DNA of 64,000 bases from Terana coerulea (lineage: Eukaryota; Basidiomycota; Agaricomycetes; Polyporales; Phanerochaetaceae), in NCBI GenBank assembly GCA_024811115.1, contig JAKOGH010000721.1:62001-126000 (forward strand), in the 5' to 3' direction. Position 1 is the stretch's first letter. Each line of letters starts with the position of its first letter. The notes beneath the pieces are model-generated. The model had not been told where the DNA came from and searched no databases. It worked only from the letters and a program-made list of their open reading frames with translations. A program made the position numbers and the translations under genes. Shown here piece after piece: positions 33,767-43,891 of this stretch.

Positions 33767-34569
33767 TCACTCGTCTGTCACCCATCGGTCCGCAATTGAG
33801 CCAATGACAGGTAGTTGGAACCTGGAGAGGCCATATCGTGCTGCACCCATGTATGCCTGCCACCTGAATAACCCAAGTCATATTAGCGAAGTCTAAGACA
33901 GAGTAGTCTGGAGAGGGCGTACGCCATGAAGAGGGAAGGTAGTATAACCAAGATTGTGAAAAGGGTCCTGAGGAACTGCGGAAAATGCAGCAGCGACAGC
34001 AACATTCGAAGAACCAGTAGTGGTGTAGTTAGTAATGCGGACTGGTATGCTGTATGAAAAACCCAGTTCAGGCTTTGTATCGAGAAAGGTTCTTGCTGAC
34101 GTACCATGGAAGCGGACATAGTCGTTGTGGGTTTCAAGGACGAGGATCAACAGTGCTGAGGTTATCCTACTTCAGTATGCTCACGAGTATGCAGTGAACG
34201 GCACTCACCAGAAAGCGGACCCAGCAGATATGCGAGCGCGGCGAGCATGTCCACGCGCAGCCCGAACCGCGTCTCCCATGCGCTGACCCCCGACTCTGCC
34301 TCCGCCGCTTCAGCCGCGCCCGCGCCGCCCTCCTGCGACGTGTTGAAGGTCGGCAGGCCGCCCGACTGGTACGAGATCACATGCTGCGAGGGGAACCACG
34401 CCCGCTGGGCCGTCGGTCGCGAGGGGGCGGGCGCGGCGTTGTAGGACGGGTCGTCTGGGGGCGGGGTCTATCAGGAAGCGGCACCGCTGAGTATGGAGTC
34501 CTCGGAAGCGGCGGCGAGGCAAGACCTTACATATGGTGCAAACGTGGAGGCGAGCTTGGCGTGGCTCAT
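33767..34569 (-). CDS. DUF4870/Tic20-like small membrane protein
   Basis: Five exons (34569-34531, 34467-34209, 34155-34105, 34049-33923, 33863-33767) join in phase to 190 residues. After a polar N-terminal third (MSHAKLASTFAPY..., then a Pro/Ala-rich part), FGLRVDMLAALAYLLGPLSA starts the membrane domain, followed by LLILVLETHNDYVRFHAYQS, LLTTPLLVLRMLLSLLHFP, LRTLFTILVILPSLFMA, and the tail GLSRFQLPVIGSIADRWVTD. That pattern of three or four helices with NDYVRFHAYQS is the DUF4870/Tic20-like family found in bacteria and fungi. Function is unknown. It is divergent from RPS24, with 238 bp between start codons. Confidence 0.82.
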
Positions 34570-34807
34570 CGCGAGGGCAGAGCAGGCAAGACGAACACTG
34601 AGGAGAAATAACGAGACTGGGTTGTGGTCATGAACGCATCCCGGCTGCGGCGCCCGCGCCCATGGGGCGGATTGATGGCAGCGCCGTTTATGGAACGAGT
34701 GCACAAATAAGCTCCAAATAGAGATTCGGCAATTGCCATTCTGGGGCCGGGGACGCCAGGGCAGTCAGCGACGACCAAGGTAAAATCGACTTCGGGGCCC
34801 AGCAACC

Positions 34808-35531
34808 ATGGTCAGTACCCATTTTGCCGTCGTGCTCGGTGTGCGTGGACGGTGCGGTTCGAACAAGGGGTCGGAAGGCGTGGGCGGGCGGAGGACGGGC
34901 TGGAATTGCGCTGGATGGGAAACCTTGGGCGTGGATGCACCTGCGGCTCGCATGACGCTTCCCGTACGTGTTCGCTGACGGCTCCCCGCTCTCCCCTCAT
35001 GCACCAGGCCGACACATCAGCACCGGTGACCATCCGGACACGCAAGTTCATCACCAACCGCCTCCTTGCCCGCCGCCAGTTTGTCATCGACATCCTGCAC
35101 CCGTCGCGCGCGAACGTCTCCAAGTCTGAGCTCTCGGAGAAGCTGGCCGCGATCTACAAGACCGAGAAGGACCGCGTCGTCACTTTCGGTCTCAAGACAC
35201 AATTTGGTGGAGGAAAGACCACCGGCTTCGCTCTGATCTACGATGATGAGGCATCGCAGAGGAAGTTCGAGCCCAAGTACCGGTTGATTCGGGTGCGTCG
35301 CAGGAAGGCTACCCCATTTCTGAGATCTTGACATATTCAACCATGTCTTTTAGTCTGGCCTTGCGACGGCACCACCGAAGACCAACCGCAAGCTCCGCAA
35401 AGAGCGCAAGAACCGGGCCAAGAAGGTGCGTGGATTCCGCTTTGCTTTCCCAAGCCGACGATGCTCATGTCTCTCCAGCTCCGTGGCACAAAGAAGACCA
35501 AGGCTGCGGAGCCCCCAAGAAGGGCAAGTAG
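34808..35531 (+). CDS. RPS24: 40S ribosomal protein S24 (eS24)
   Basis: The first coding exon is only the ATG (34808-34810), followed by a 197 bp intron with GTCAGT donor. Exon 2 starts at 35008 with [20 protein letters not shown] and continues [49 protein letters not shown]. Exon 3 carries [20 protein letters not shown], and the last exon has [13 protein letters not shown]. The normal basic end PKKGK and stop at 35529-35531 are in another frame because the C run at 35512-35516 is one base short. As read, translation would run on into the 3' region. For an essential ribosomal protein this points to an assembly error. Confidence 0.93.
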
Positions 35532-35892
35532 AGGTTTACGATGTCTTCTGTTGTCGCACTTGGTCTATCATATTTGTCGCATCGGTCCTGCATACCACCA
35601 CCCACCCTGCAAAAGCTGTGTTGCTACTGTATCTTACGCGTATGCTCGCTCTTTCTTTCCTCTCGTCATCCATGAATTCTATGCGCATGCACAGCCCCGG
35701 AAGTTCTTCGTACGACCGAACCTCAAGCTAGCATCTCAGGTCTTTGAGGATAATGACTATAAACTGCCCTGTAAGGTGTGTAATTACTCTGGAGAAGCTA
35801 CAGTGAAGCGGGGGTATCAACTTGCGACCACGACATGTTGAACAGTGAAACAAATATGATAAGGACCACATAAATCAATCCGCAAATCCATC
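35532..35892. other. Convergent 3' region of RPS24 and ARP1
   Basis: Shared 3' flank of two convergent genes. No gene or clear terminator motif is seen. Confidence 0.5.
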
Positions 35893-37513
35893 CTAAAAGC
35901 CGAGCTTCTTGTGAATGATGTCTGGGTCCTCCTGGTATTCTTCAGCCGAAACCCACATCTGCGAGCCTTGTCAGCGCAATGTTACTGGGATTACAAGAAT
36001 ATCGACTCACCTTCTTGAATGTATTCAAGCCAGCCAAAATCGAGCCACCGATCCATGTCGAGTATTTCCGTTCGGGAGGAGCGTAAATCTTGATCTTAAC
36101 GTCTTTGAGAGCGAGCTTCTTCACCTCGTTCAAGAGACGGTCACCAAAACCTGCACAGGGTCTTTAGTGTTTTGTGGCTCGAGCTGATAGTTCAGCGTAA
36201 GCTTACCTCGACAGAGTGTGCTTCCACCGCTCAGGACGATGTTCGAGAATAGACTCTTTCTCAGGTCAAGATCCACCCGGTTGATAGCATCCACGACCAC
36301 TTGGTGGACTCCGGCGTACTCCTCGCCGATCAACTCTGGGTTGAACAGGATCTCTGGTGCGCGGAATCGTTCAGGGCCAAGCTACGGGCACCGTGCATCA
36401 GTAGGGGTGCTACTAGCATCAATTCAAAGCGGATGGCAAACCTGCACGGTGTTCCCGTCCGGTAGTTTGAATTCCTCGCTACGCCCTTGTGACTCCTTCT
36501 CTTCCTTCGCCGGGTTCAGCGCGACGTAACAGCACTTTTCCTTGATCGTGCGGACGACCTCGCGCTCGGCCGTGGTGTGCAAGTGGTGTCCTGACTTGCG
36601 GAGAAGTAACTGCAGGTGGTCCGTGACGTCTCTGCGAGGGTATGTTCAGTACGGTGTAGCGATCGTGCGTCTCTCGGCGACATACCGTCCCGCGACGTCC
36701 ACTCTGCGGATGGCGTGCGGCATTGAGAACCCCTCGAACACGGGCACGGCGTGTGTTACGCCGTCTCCGGAGTCGAGGACGATACCTGTTGTCCGGCCAG
36801 ACGAATATCTACACACCGGTCAGTACATCCATCCAGTCTCAAAGGAGAGCACTTCGTAAGCTCACAGTGACAGTACGGCTTGCACAGAGATGAAGAGCGC
36901 GGGAACATTGAATGTATCGAAAAATATTTGGGCAGCAACATCTCGGTTATGCCGCGGATTCAACGGAGCTTCTGTCAGTAGCACAGGGTGCTGCGACAGA
37001 ACGGTGTTCAGTGCTTCTGTAGTCCGCTGAAATCACAAGTCGTAACGGACCTCTTCACTCAGCGTCCCAAGCTCCTCAGCATACACCCAACTCCATATCC
37101 GCTCCATGTCATCCCAGTCGGTCACGATGCCATGTTCCATAGGATACTTGATCTTGAGCAGCCCGCGGAACTCCTGCGCTTTCCGGCCTATGAACACGTC
37201 GCCCTCCAGCGCGCCCGCCATGACGCGTATGTGCTTCGGCCGGCCGACGCTGCAGGCGCGACGCGGGAGGGGTGGGTGTCAGCGAACGGGCGCCGCGTCG
37301 ACGGGGAGGGCCCTAACCGTAAAGACGCACAAGGACGGGAAGAAGCATTTGGGGTGGTCCTGGCCGGCGAAGCCTGCCTTTATCGCTCCTGAGCCCTAGC
37401 ATACGCGACCCATGTCAGCCGGGGGACGCGTGCGGGTATATGTGTATGGGGCGCGTACGCACATTGTCGATGACTACCGGCTGGTTGGTGAGGACGTCCT
37501 CGAACTCTGCCAT
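35893..37513 (-). CDS. ARP1: Actin-related protein ARP1 (centractin, dynactin filament)
   Basis: Starts [17 protein letters not shown] at 37513 and continues [95 protein letters not shown], ending IIHKKLGF. The phosphate-binding loops of the actin fold ([11 protein letters not shown] and [10 protein letters not shown]) are present. The residues that differ from conventional actin ([27 protein letters not shown]) match Arp1. Arp1 forms the short filament of dynactin, which supports dynein-driven nuclear and vesicle movement in hyphae. Many short introns, all consistent in phase where checked; no frame break seen. Confidence 0.92.
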
Positions 37514-37983
37514 GTCCTGCGTGCGCTTCCAGACCTCCTAAGCTCAGCGTGCGCGTTTCTGCGTCGTACGAGACGTGTTTGGGACAGAAGGCGGAATGAG
37601 CGGGTGGCGGCAAGTGCAACGAGGTGCTGAAAGATCGAAAGCGGCCTCCGCCAGAGCGCGTAGCAGCGCGGTCAAGCGCCTGTCACCTGTACATCTTGCA
37701 GCGTGACCCTCATGTCCCTTCTTGCCGTACGACGAGCCGGTTGGCTCCCATTCACTACTCTTCTTATACTACTATGTTGTCCAGTACGCCCTTCCCCGTC
37801 CTTTAAGTGCATTGTTTGCTGACATTCTGCCACTTAGCTCTCCAGCTATGCGATTTTTGGGTCATAAGTGGGAAGCAACTAATTTCTGCAAATGTACGTT
37901 CTGCACCGCCGTTCAGTGTATGCACGCCAGACTGACGGAGACGGCTAGGTATATGCTTCGCGACGAATTACACGATCCTGCAC
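37514..37983. other. Divergent promoter region between ARP1 and a small membrane-protein gene
   Basis: May also contain a short first exon of the plus-strand gene that starts near 37984; an AG-terminated pyrimidine tract ends near 37837. Nothing else seen. Confidence 0.4.
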
Positions 37984-38402
37984 ATGACGGTCCCTGACAA
38001 TCCCAGCAAACCGTGCCTCTCCTGCACCAAGCAGTGGTGCTTGAACCAGAACCTGCCCATCTGCGCCGGTGCGAAGCTGGGAGATGCGAATCCTGACATT
38101 GCCACCGGGAAAGAAGGCGACGTCGAGGCCCGCTGTTTCCGTGCGTATGCGCCGCTGTCACGCTTCCGTCCACCGTCTGAACATGGCATTGCACAGAGCG
38201 AGATTCCCCTCGGGACCAGCTCGTTGTGACGCTTTTCCTGCTGACCGTGTTTGGTCTTCTCCTTGGCGCAGGCATCAAGAACAGGATGGTGAAGGCAGGT
38301 CTGGATACCGGCATGCCATGGAGCACCAGCAGGCGATGGTGGGAGGTGAGTCTGGCCCCTCCGACTCTTCGTTACCCCCTGCCCCAGGCTGACACGTCTT
38401 GA
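37984..38402 (+). CDS. Small single-pass membrane protein with Cys-rich N-terminal part
   Basis: Reading from 37984: TVPDNPSKPCLSCTKQWCLN, LPICAGAK, ATGKEGDVEARCF, then across a short intron QRDSPRDQLVVTLFLLTVFG, LLLGAGIKNRM, and finally SRRWWE plus a short last exon. Five Cys before the helix suggest a disulfide-bonded lumenal or extracellular part, and one hydrophobic helix (VVTLFLLTVFGLLLGAG) follows. I have seen this layout in conserved but unnamed basidiomycete proteins. The true start may be in an upstream exon because TNYTILH precedes the ATG in frame. Confidence 0.6.
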
Positions 38403-38856
38403 AGGCGTGGATACCTACGCGCTCTGCGAATGACTTCAGCCTAGGCAGCGGTCTGTTCGACAGGTCCAGCGGTAGGCCGAGAGGGGAATACGAGAACGTC
38501 CCTAACGCTGAGAGCTGATGCTGCGCTGCCATGCCCCTAGTATCTCCGTGTACGATAGTGGAGCTTCGGGATCACTATACCTGTTAATCTGTAGAACGTT
38601 GTGTGCGGTCTGGTCTACTCCTGTACTGTAATTTGCGTCATATAAAAGCGTCTTTTGGCTTCAAGAATCAGGATACACAACGCACATCATTAACATGCTC
38701 ACGGGCGCTTAGCCCACTACGCCGAGTAAGGCGATGCTTGGCAAAGTGGCGGTCATGTCGGCTGCGCCACTCATTAGTACAGCCTACTTCCCTACCACTC
38801 TCACCTTCGATTCCTCCAGGCCATTTTCTTTTCTGATACCCGCGTATCCACGGTAG
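38403..38856. other. Intergenic with TATAAAA at 38641
   Basis: TATAAAA at 38641-38647 lies 216 bp before the ATG of the next gene and is the probable promoter. No other feature. Confidence 0.45.
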
Positions 38857-39277
38857 ATGGGCTCCCTGTGTTCCAAGCCAGGAACCCACTCTGAGGATGG
38901 CACGCCGCATCGGAGAGGGGCGGGCGGCCAGACGCTAGCGGGGCAAGCAGCGGGCGGCGAACGCCCCGATCCGCGCACTGCTGCAGCGCAAGCAGCCGAG
39001 GAGCGGCTGAAGGCGGTAAGCATCCCTGCGCGCAGCCTCGTACCCGGACCTCTTCGCTCAAATTTGCGGTCGCATGCGCAGGCGAAGACGCGGGGCGTCG
39101 TCACGTCGAACCCCAGGAGCGGCCAGCTCGCGGCGCAGCTCGCGAGCAGCCAATCTGCGCCGCGCGTTCCCGAGCCGCGCCAGGAGGACCGACTCGTGGT
39201 GAGTGCATGGCGGCCGTCCAGGGCCTCGAGCGCACGAAGACGCTAACCTGTACGGTGCTTTTCCCCAGTGGGATTGA
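38857..39277 (+). CDS. Small N-myristoylated/palmitoylated protein, unknown function
   Basis: Three exons (38857-39015, 39082-39198, 39269-39277) give 94 residues. The start MGSLCSKPGTHS fits N-myristoylation of Gly2 with Cys5 available for palmitoylation, so it is probably held at a membrane. The rest is Ala/Arg/Gln-rich and likely helical or disordered (AAAQAAEERLKAAKTRGVVT, NPRSGQLAAQLASSQSA), ending EDRLVWD. The last exon encodes only Trp-Asp-stop. Similar short proteins with the same two ends occur across basidiomycetes, from memory of the family pattern; no function is known to me. Confidence 0.75.
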
Positions 39278-40048
39278 TGCTGGATACCACGCCCCTATGG
39301 GTTCCCAGATACCACGCCCTAATCTCACCTCCAAATCTTGTTTCCGAGCGCGTTAGGAGTCCTAACAGGACGGGTGATAATGTATATTCGCCGAGAGCTG
39401 CCTCATGGTCGGAAAGCTTCCCACAGTAGGACCCTTAGTAGGGCCTCGCGCGGCGACGGCCTACCTACGAATGGAATGCACACCACAACCCACCCCCTAT
39501 AGTCACAGGCTATAGTGATGAGTATGAGACAACTGTTGATCGCATTAGCGGCAGCGCTGCTGCTGTTCGGCTCTTAGGATTGTGCCCTGCGCAATCGCTT
39601 CCAAAAGGCATTGCATCGAACAATTGTCGTATCATAGCTGCTTAGGATTTTCTCCTTCATGCGTAGAGTGTAACAACGCGATGTGTGCATGCTATGCGTC
39701 AAGGGGTAGCCAAGTGCCGTCGACGGACTCTCTGGCTGCAGATTCGGCGGTCTGTAGGTTCTGTCACGCCTAAACATCTTTACTGGAGCACGATGCCAAT
39801 GTGCACCCGGCCACCCTTGATTTTTTTTTACAGGCCAGGCGCGTGTTTCACGGAGCTAGCTGCATGTGAAGTGTCTGGAAGATAAGTATGGTAGTCCACG
39901 ACGCTGCCCAAGCACTTGAGAGGTTCTTTCATTTCCTTTTTGGACTTGGGGTGTCGACTAGCGCCTAGAACTGCCACGGCGACCGGAGCGCGCGCCGGGT
40001 TGTTGACTATGGACGGTCACTAACGTGCACATTAACCGTAGGCTTTGG
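39278..40048. other. Intergenic, nothing recognised
   Basis: No gene, repeat or RNA is evident. The right end is the upstream region of the GPI2 gene; an ATG at 40012 with a possible tiny intron could belong to it. Confidence 0.45.
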
Positions 40049-41256
40049 ATGCACACCCAGGCAGCGGAGGTAAAATGGGAGAGGGTGCTCTGGAAGCGGC
40101 AGCCGTTCCCAGACAACTACGTCCCTGATAGCTTCCTCGCGTCCCTCAGCACCAACCGTGAGTCGCCTCCCAACGCTGCGCCAGGGACATGTTCTCACCA
40201 GCTGCCCAGCCAATTTCAGAGAGTACACATACGGCTCGCTGGTGTCCGCATCGAACACCGTCAGCCTGCATCTGTCCGTCATCTTCGTGTTCCTGGCGGT
40301 GTTCGTCAGGCTCGAAGGAACGCACCCTCGATCCGCGGCTGCTTGTCTGGCTTGCCGTCCTCTCCTTCGTCTGCTTCTACACGCTCTGGGAGATCGTCCA
40401 GCACACAGCGCCGGGCACGCAGCGCCGCGTCGATCGTCAGCCGCCTCTTCATCTGCCGCATGACGCACGCCGCTGACGCCGCCGCCCGCAGGTGCCAAGA
40501 CGGTCAAGTCCGCGCTGCTCGTCTTCCTCGCCCTGCTCGCGCTCGCGCCCGTCCTGCGCACGCTGACCGCCGCGACGGCGTCGGACTCGGTCTGGGCCCT
40601 CGCGGCCTGCCTGCTCGCGCTCAGCGTCGTGCTCGCGGACTACACGCCGGCGCCCGCGGGGCAACACCCGCACGAACGGTGAGCGTGCGCCACGCCGCTG
40701 CTCCGCGCGCCCGTGTGCTCACACTCACGCCGCCCCCGCAGGCTGACGTCCGTCCTGTCCGTCAACGCGGCGATCTCGGCCGCGGTCGTGCTCGCATCGC
40801 GCCTGGCGGACGACGTGTCTGTGTTTGCGCTCATGCTGGCCGCCATCGAGGCCTTTGCGCTCTTCCCGCTCCTGCGCCGCCGCCTCCAGGTGCGTGCCGT
40901 CGTCTGGCCTCTGGGCTTCGTGCGCGCCGGGTGCAGCTGACTCCTACGCCGCAGACGGCGCCGGCCGTCTTCCCGCTGCTCACGCTCGCCGCGGCGGGCC
41001 TCGCCGTGTGGCTCACCGCGGCGCTCTCGCCGGCCGTGGCGTGCATCTACGTCGCGGTGTTTGCCTTTGTCACGGTCGTGGCGCCGGCGCTGCTCGTCTG
41101 GGCGCAGCGCTACAAGAAGTCCGTCCGCACGTCTTCTGCGTCCCTGCGCCGTCCGCTCACGCCGTTCCCGCTAGCGAAATCCGCGGCAGCTGGGACCCCG
41201 CCGTGCCGAAGGTGCACCGCACGCCGTCGCAGCCACGCCCCCGCCCGGGCGACTAG
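40049..41256 (+). CDS. GPI2: GPI2/PIG-C, subunit of GPI-GlcNAc transferase
   Basis: Starts MHTQAAEVKWERVLWKRQPF, continuing PDNYVPDSFLASLSTN, the conserved start of PIG-C. Then NFREYTYGSLVSASNTVSLH, DPRLLVWLAVLSFVCFYTLW, KTVKSALLVFLALLALAPVL, LTSVLSVNAAISAAVVLASR, VFALMLAAIEAFALFPLLRR, FPLLTLAAAGLAVWLTAAL and the end KNEIRGSWDPAVPKV. About eight membrane helices. The subunit is part of the ER complex that adds GlcNAc to phosphatidylinositol, the first step of GPI anchor synthesis. A single-base break lies near 40315-40330, between FVFLAVFVRLE and TLDPRLLVW. An upstream mini-exon starting at 40012 is possible. Confidence 0.9.
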
Positions 41257-42334
41257 TGCACATCGCCCGCTCGGCCACGCCCTCCGCGACGCCCGTCGTT
41301 AGCCTTTCTGCCGTACGCATCGGCGCCGCGCCATCTTATCTCGCGTTACGAGATGGTGCGTCCAGAACGCATCCGCGCGGCACAGGGCCTGCAGGGCCCC
41401 CCATTGAAACCCGGGATGCCGTCACTGCGGCCTGCAGGGTGCGTCCTGTGCGCCGGCGGACGGTGCAGTGATTGGGTGCGCGCCTGCCCTGGTATGTCAG
41501 GGCGTGCCCGACGAGACGGGGGCCGCGTTGTGGGAGCCTGTTTGCTTCGAGGAGGAGGCTGGATCAGGATCAACTGTTTGCCCAACGGGCTCGACGTCAG
41601 TAGCTTGCCAAGTACCCTTTCGCGGGCCGTATACAAAATCTTCCACCCCGCTCCGTCGTATGTCTGGGAATGTGCCAAACGACAAGTCTGCCGTCCAGGG
41701 CTGGCAGCCATCGTAAATCGTCTGCGAGCCTCTCCTCGGGCTCGTTTTCCAACTCAGAAGCTTTAGTGGTGCGGAGGGTTATGACAGTGGGAACGTCGGT
41801 ATCTTGAGGGTACGGTGCCTGTCGTCACATCAGCCCTTCTTGCGTGCGCGTATATAGATTAATGTACATGTGTACATGAATCGCAGTGCGCCGATGAGAA
41901 GGCCACACAGTTCATTTGCCTCGCGGCGATCATCCATATGGGGCGCACACACTGTATTGCGCTGCATGGGGAAGGTCGGTGCGTTTCGAGCAAGCCTCCG
42001 GGCTGCAAGGTTCGATGGCATACAGCGCACACAACTCGCAGCGCGCCATCGGTCAAGAGATGTGGGTGTCTATTCCTTGTCATTAACTCGTGCGCAGAAC
42101 AGCGGCATACGCGAAGATGAGGAAGTGGTACATGCGACAGAACGGCAGAAAGCGAGGGACAGCAAGAGGGAGTGAAGTACATTACAAGAGGCATAGCGTA
42201 TACATGTTACATATAGCACAACAGTTAACAAGACATCAAGACAGTGCATGGTATCGTCTAGCGTACGGCGGACTAGATCATAGCGATGTTCAGGAATCGG
42301 GTATCACATAGCGGCGGGCACGGAGGAGCATATG
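41257..42334. other. 3' flanks of GPI2 and the bZIP gene, no gene recognised
   Basis: Several open frames on both strands, none with family resemblance. The right half is probably a long 3' untranslated region of the bZIP gene. Confidence 0.45.
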
Positions 42335-43891
42335 TCATTGCACAGGGTCGTCATCCCTGCCGCGATGTAGCCGCGGCCGCTTCGCGGCGTGCCCGTCGCC
42401 CGTGAGCGCGATGCCGCGCGCGCTCAACGCCTCCGCAGACAGCTTCGCCGCGCCGTCCGACGAGCGGCGGCCGCGCCCGCGCGTGCGCCGCAGCGCGCCG
42501 AACGCCTGCGCCTTGATCACCGCGAGCGTGCCCGAGATCGGCGGCGGCGGCGACGGCGAGCGGGACGCGCCCCGCGGGCCGCCGCCCGGCACGGTGCTGC
42601 GCCGCCCACGCGATCGCGCGCCGTGCGCCTCGTCCTCCTCGCTCCCGCCGTCCTGGCCCGCGGGCGCGTACGTCGGCAGGCCCGGCAGCGTGTGCGCGCG
42701 CTGCGGGGCGGCCATGCGGTAGCGCAGCGCGTCGCCGAGCGTGCCCGCGACGGGGATGTCCGCCGTGCCGCCGTGCAGCGTGAGGAACGGGTTCGGCGCG
42801 CGCCGGTGCGCGAACTCGGGGCGGTCCTGGATCGCGGTGCCCTCCGGGAACGTGAACTGGTACGGCGCGGCGGCGAGCTGGGAGGACGTCGAGGTCGGCG
42901 TCGAGGCGGGGGAGGTGGAGCGACTGGTGGCGAACATGTACGGCGACGGGTGGACGCCGTTCATGGACAGCTTCTGCTCATCGCCCGGGGCGCAGTGGCC
43001 GGGGTAAGCGAGCTCAGACGCGGTGATGGTAGGCGACTCTACATACGTGGGTGATTGCGACCCGTCCATGCCATTGCCGCTGCGCTCCTGGACATGGCCA
43101 GGCACACCCTGCTGACTCCACTGGTTCTCCTCCGGGCTCGAGCCCTCCGTGGCATACGGCGGGTACGCGGCGTAGCCTGCTGCGAGGCGCTGCGGGTCGA
43201 CGGACTGGGACCGCGACGGACACGGCTGGCCCGAGCTCGAGGGCCCATACCCCAGTGCCGGCGAGCGCTGCTGCATAAATTCGGTCGCGGTGCCGCCGTG
43301 GTAGGCGTGCGCGGCGAGATTCGCGTTGGGGTCTTGCGGGTACGGCAGCCGTGCGTCCTGGTAGTGGGCGACGGTGGGCGGGGTGACGGAGCCCATCCGG
43401 CTCGGGGTGTGTATGGGCGAGTGGTGCAGCTGGGCGTAGGAGGGCAGCGCGGTGTCATCGGTCGGATCGGGCGGCATGCCTGTGCTTCTGGCTTGCCAGA
43501 GGGCTCTCCAGAACTTCTCGCGGTCGCGGGCCTCATTGCGCAGCTGGTTGTTGGTGTGTTTGAGCTCGCCGTTCTCGCGCGTGAGCACCTTGTTATTCTC
43601 CTGCAGCTGGAGGACGACGGCCTCGAGGTTGGTGACTGTGGACGTACGGGGCCGGGGCGGGGCATACGTCAGAGGATGCCGTAAGGGCGTACGAGACGAT
43701 GAGCACATACCGGTCTCTTCGAGTGTAGCGATGTAGTTGGCGCGTCTTTGGCGGAAGGCGGCCTGCGCGTCGGCGTTCTTCTTCTTGCGCTCGGTGGCAT
43801 CGAGGGGTTGGGTGTCGTCTGAGCCGGCCTTGGAGGTGGTGGAGGTCGGACTGAGGCCGTCGGGCATGGTGACGGGAAACTGGGTTAGCAT
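42335..43891 (-). CDS. bZIP transcription factor (Yap/AP-1-type basic region)
   Basis: The basic region is ATERKKKNADAQAAFRQRRA at about residues 40-60, followed across a 70 bp-class intron by a leucine zipper (VTNLEAVVLQLQENNKVLTR, then ENGELKHTNNQLRNEARDRE). The NxxxQxxFRxR pattern matches Yap/AP-1-type factors rather than Gcn4. The rest (~400 residues) is disordered, rich in Pro, Ser, Gln and Tyr, and ends with basic clusters (SRGRRST, RRTRGRGRRSS, KRPRLHRGRDD) that could be nuclear localisation signals. Starts at 43891 or 43867 (MPDGLSPT) are both possible. Targets are unknown; factors of this class bind CRE- or TTACTAA-type sites. Confidence 0.88.
   Translation of the reverse strand: MLTQFPVTMPDGLSPTSTTSKAGSDDTQPLDATERKKKNADAQAAFRQRRANYIATLEETGMCSSSRTPLRHPLTYAPPRPRTSTVTNLEAVVLQLQENNKVLTRENGELKHTNNQLRNEARDREKFWRALWQARSTGMPPDPTDDTALPSYAQLHHSPIHTPSRMGSVTPPTVAHYQDARLPYPQDPNANLAAHAYHGGTATEFMQQRSPALGYGPSSSGQPCPSRSQSVDPQRLAAGYAAYPPYATEGSSPEENQWSQQGVPGHVQERSGNGMDGSQSPTYVESPTITASELAYPGHCAPGDEQKLSMNGVHPSPYMFATSRSTSPASTPTSTSSQLAAAPYQFTFPEGTAIQDRPEFAHRRAPNPFLTLHGGTADIPVAGTLGDALRYRMAAPQRAHTLPGLPTYAPAGQDGGSEEDEAHGARSRGRRSTVPGGGPRGASRSPSPPPPISGTLAVIKAQAFGALRRTRGRGRRSSDGAAKLSAEALSARGIALTGDGHAAKRPRLHRGRDDDPVQ

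Noticed and set aside
35461..35841. A 126-residue protein at the RPS24 3' end
   Set aside because: It is RPS24's last exon read through after a missing base at the C run; the downstream part is non-coding in character.
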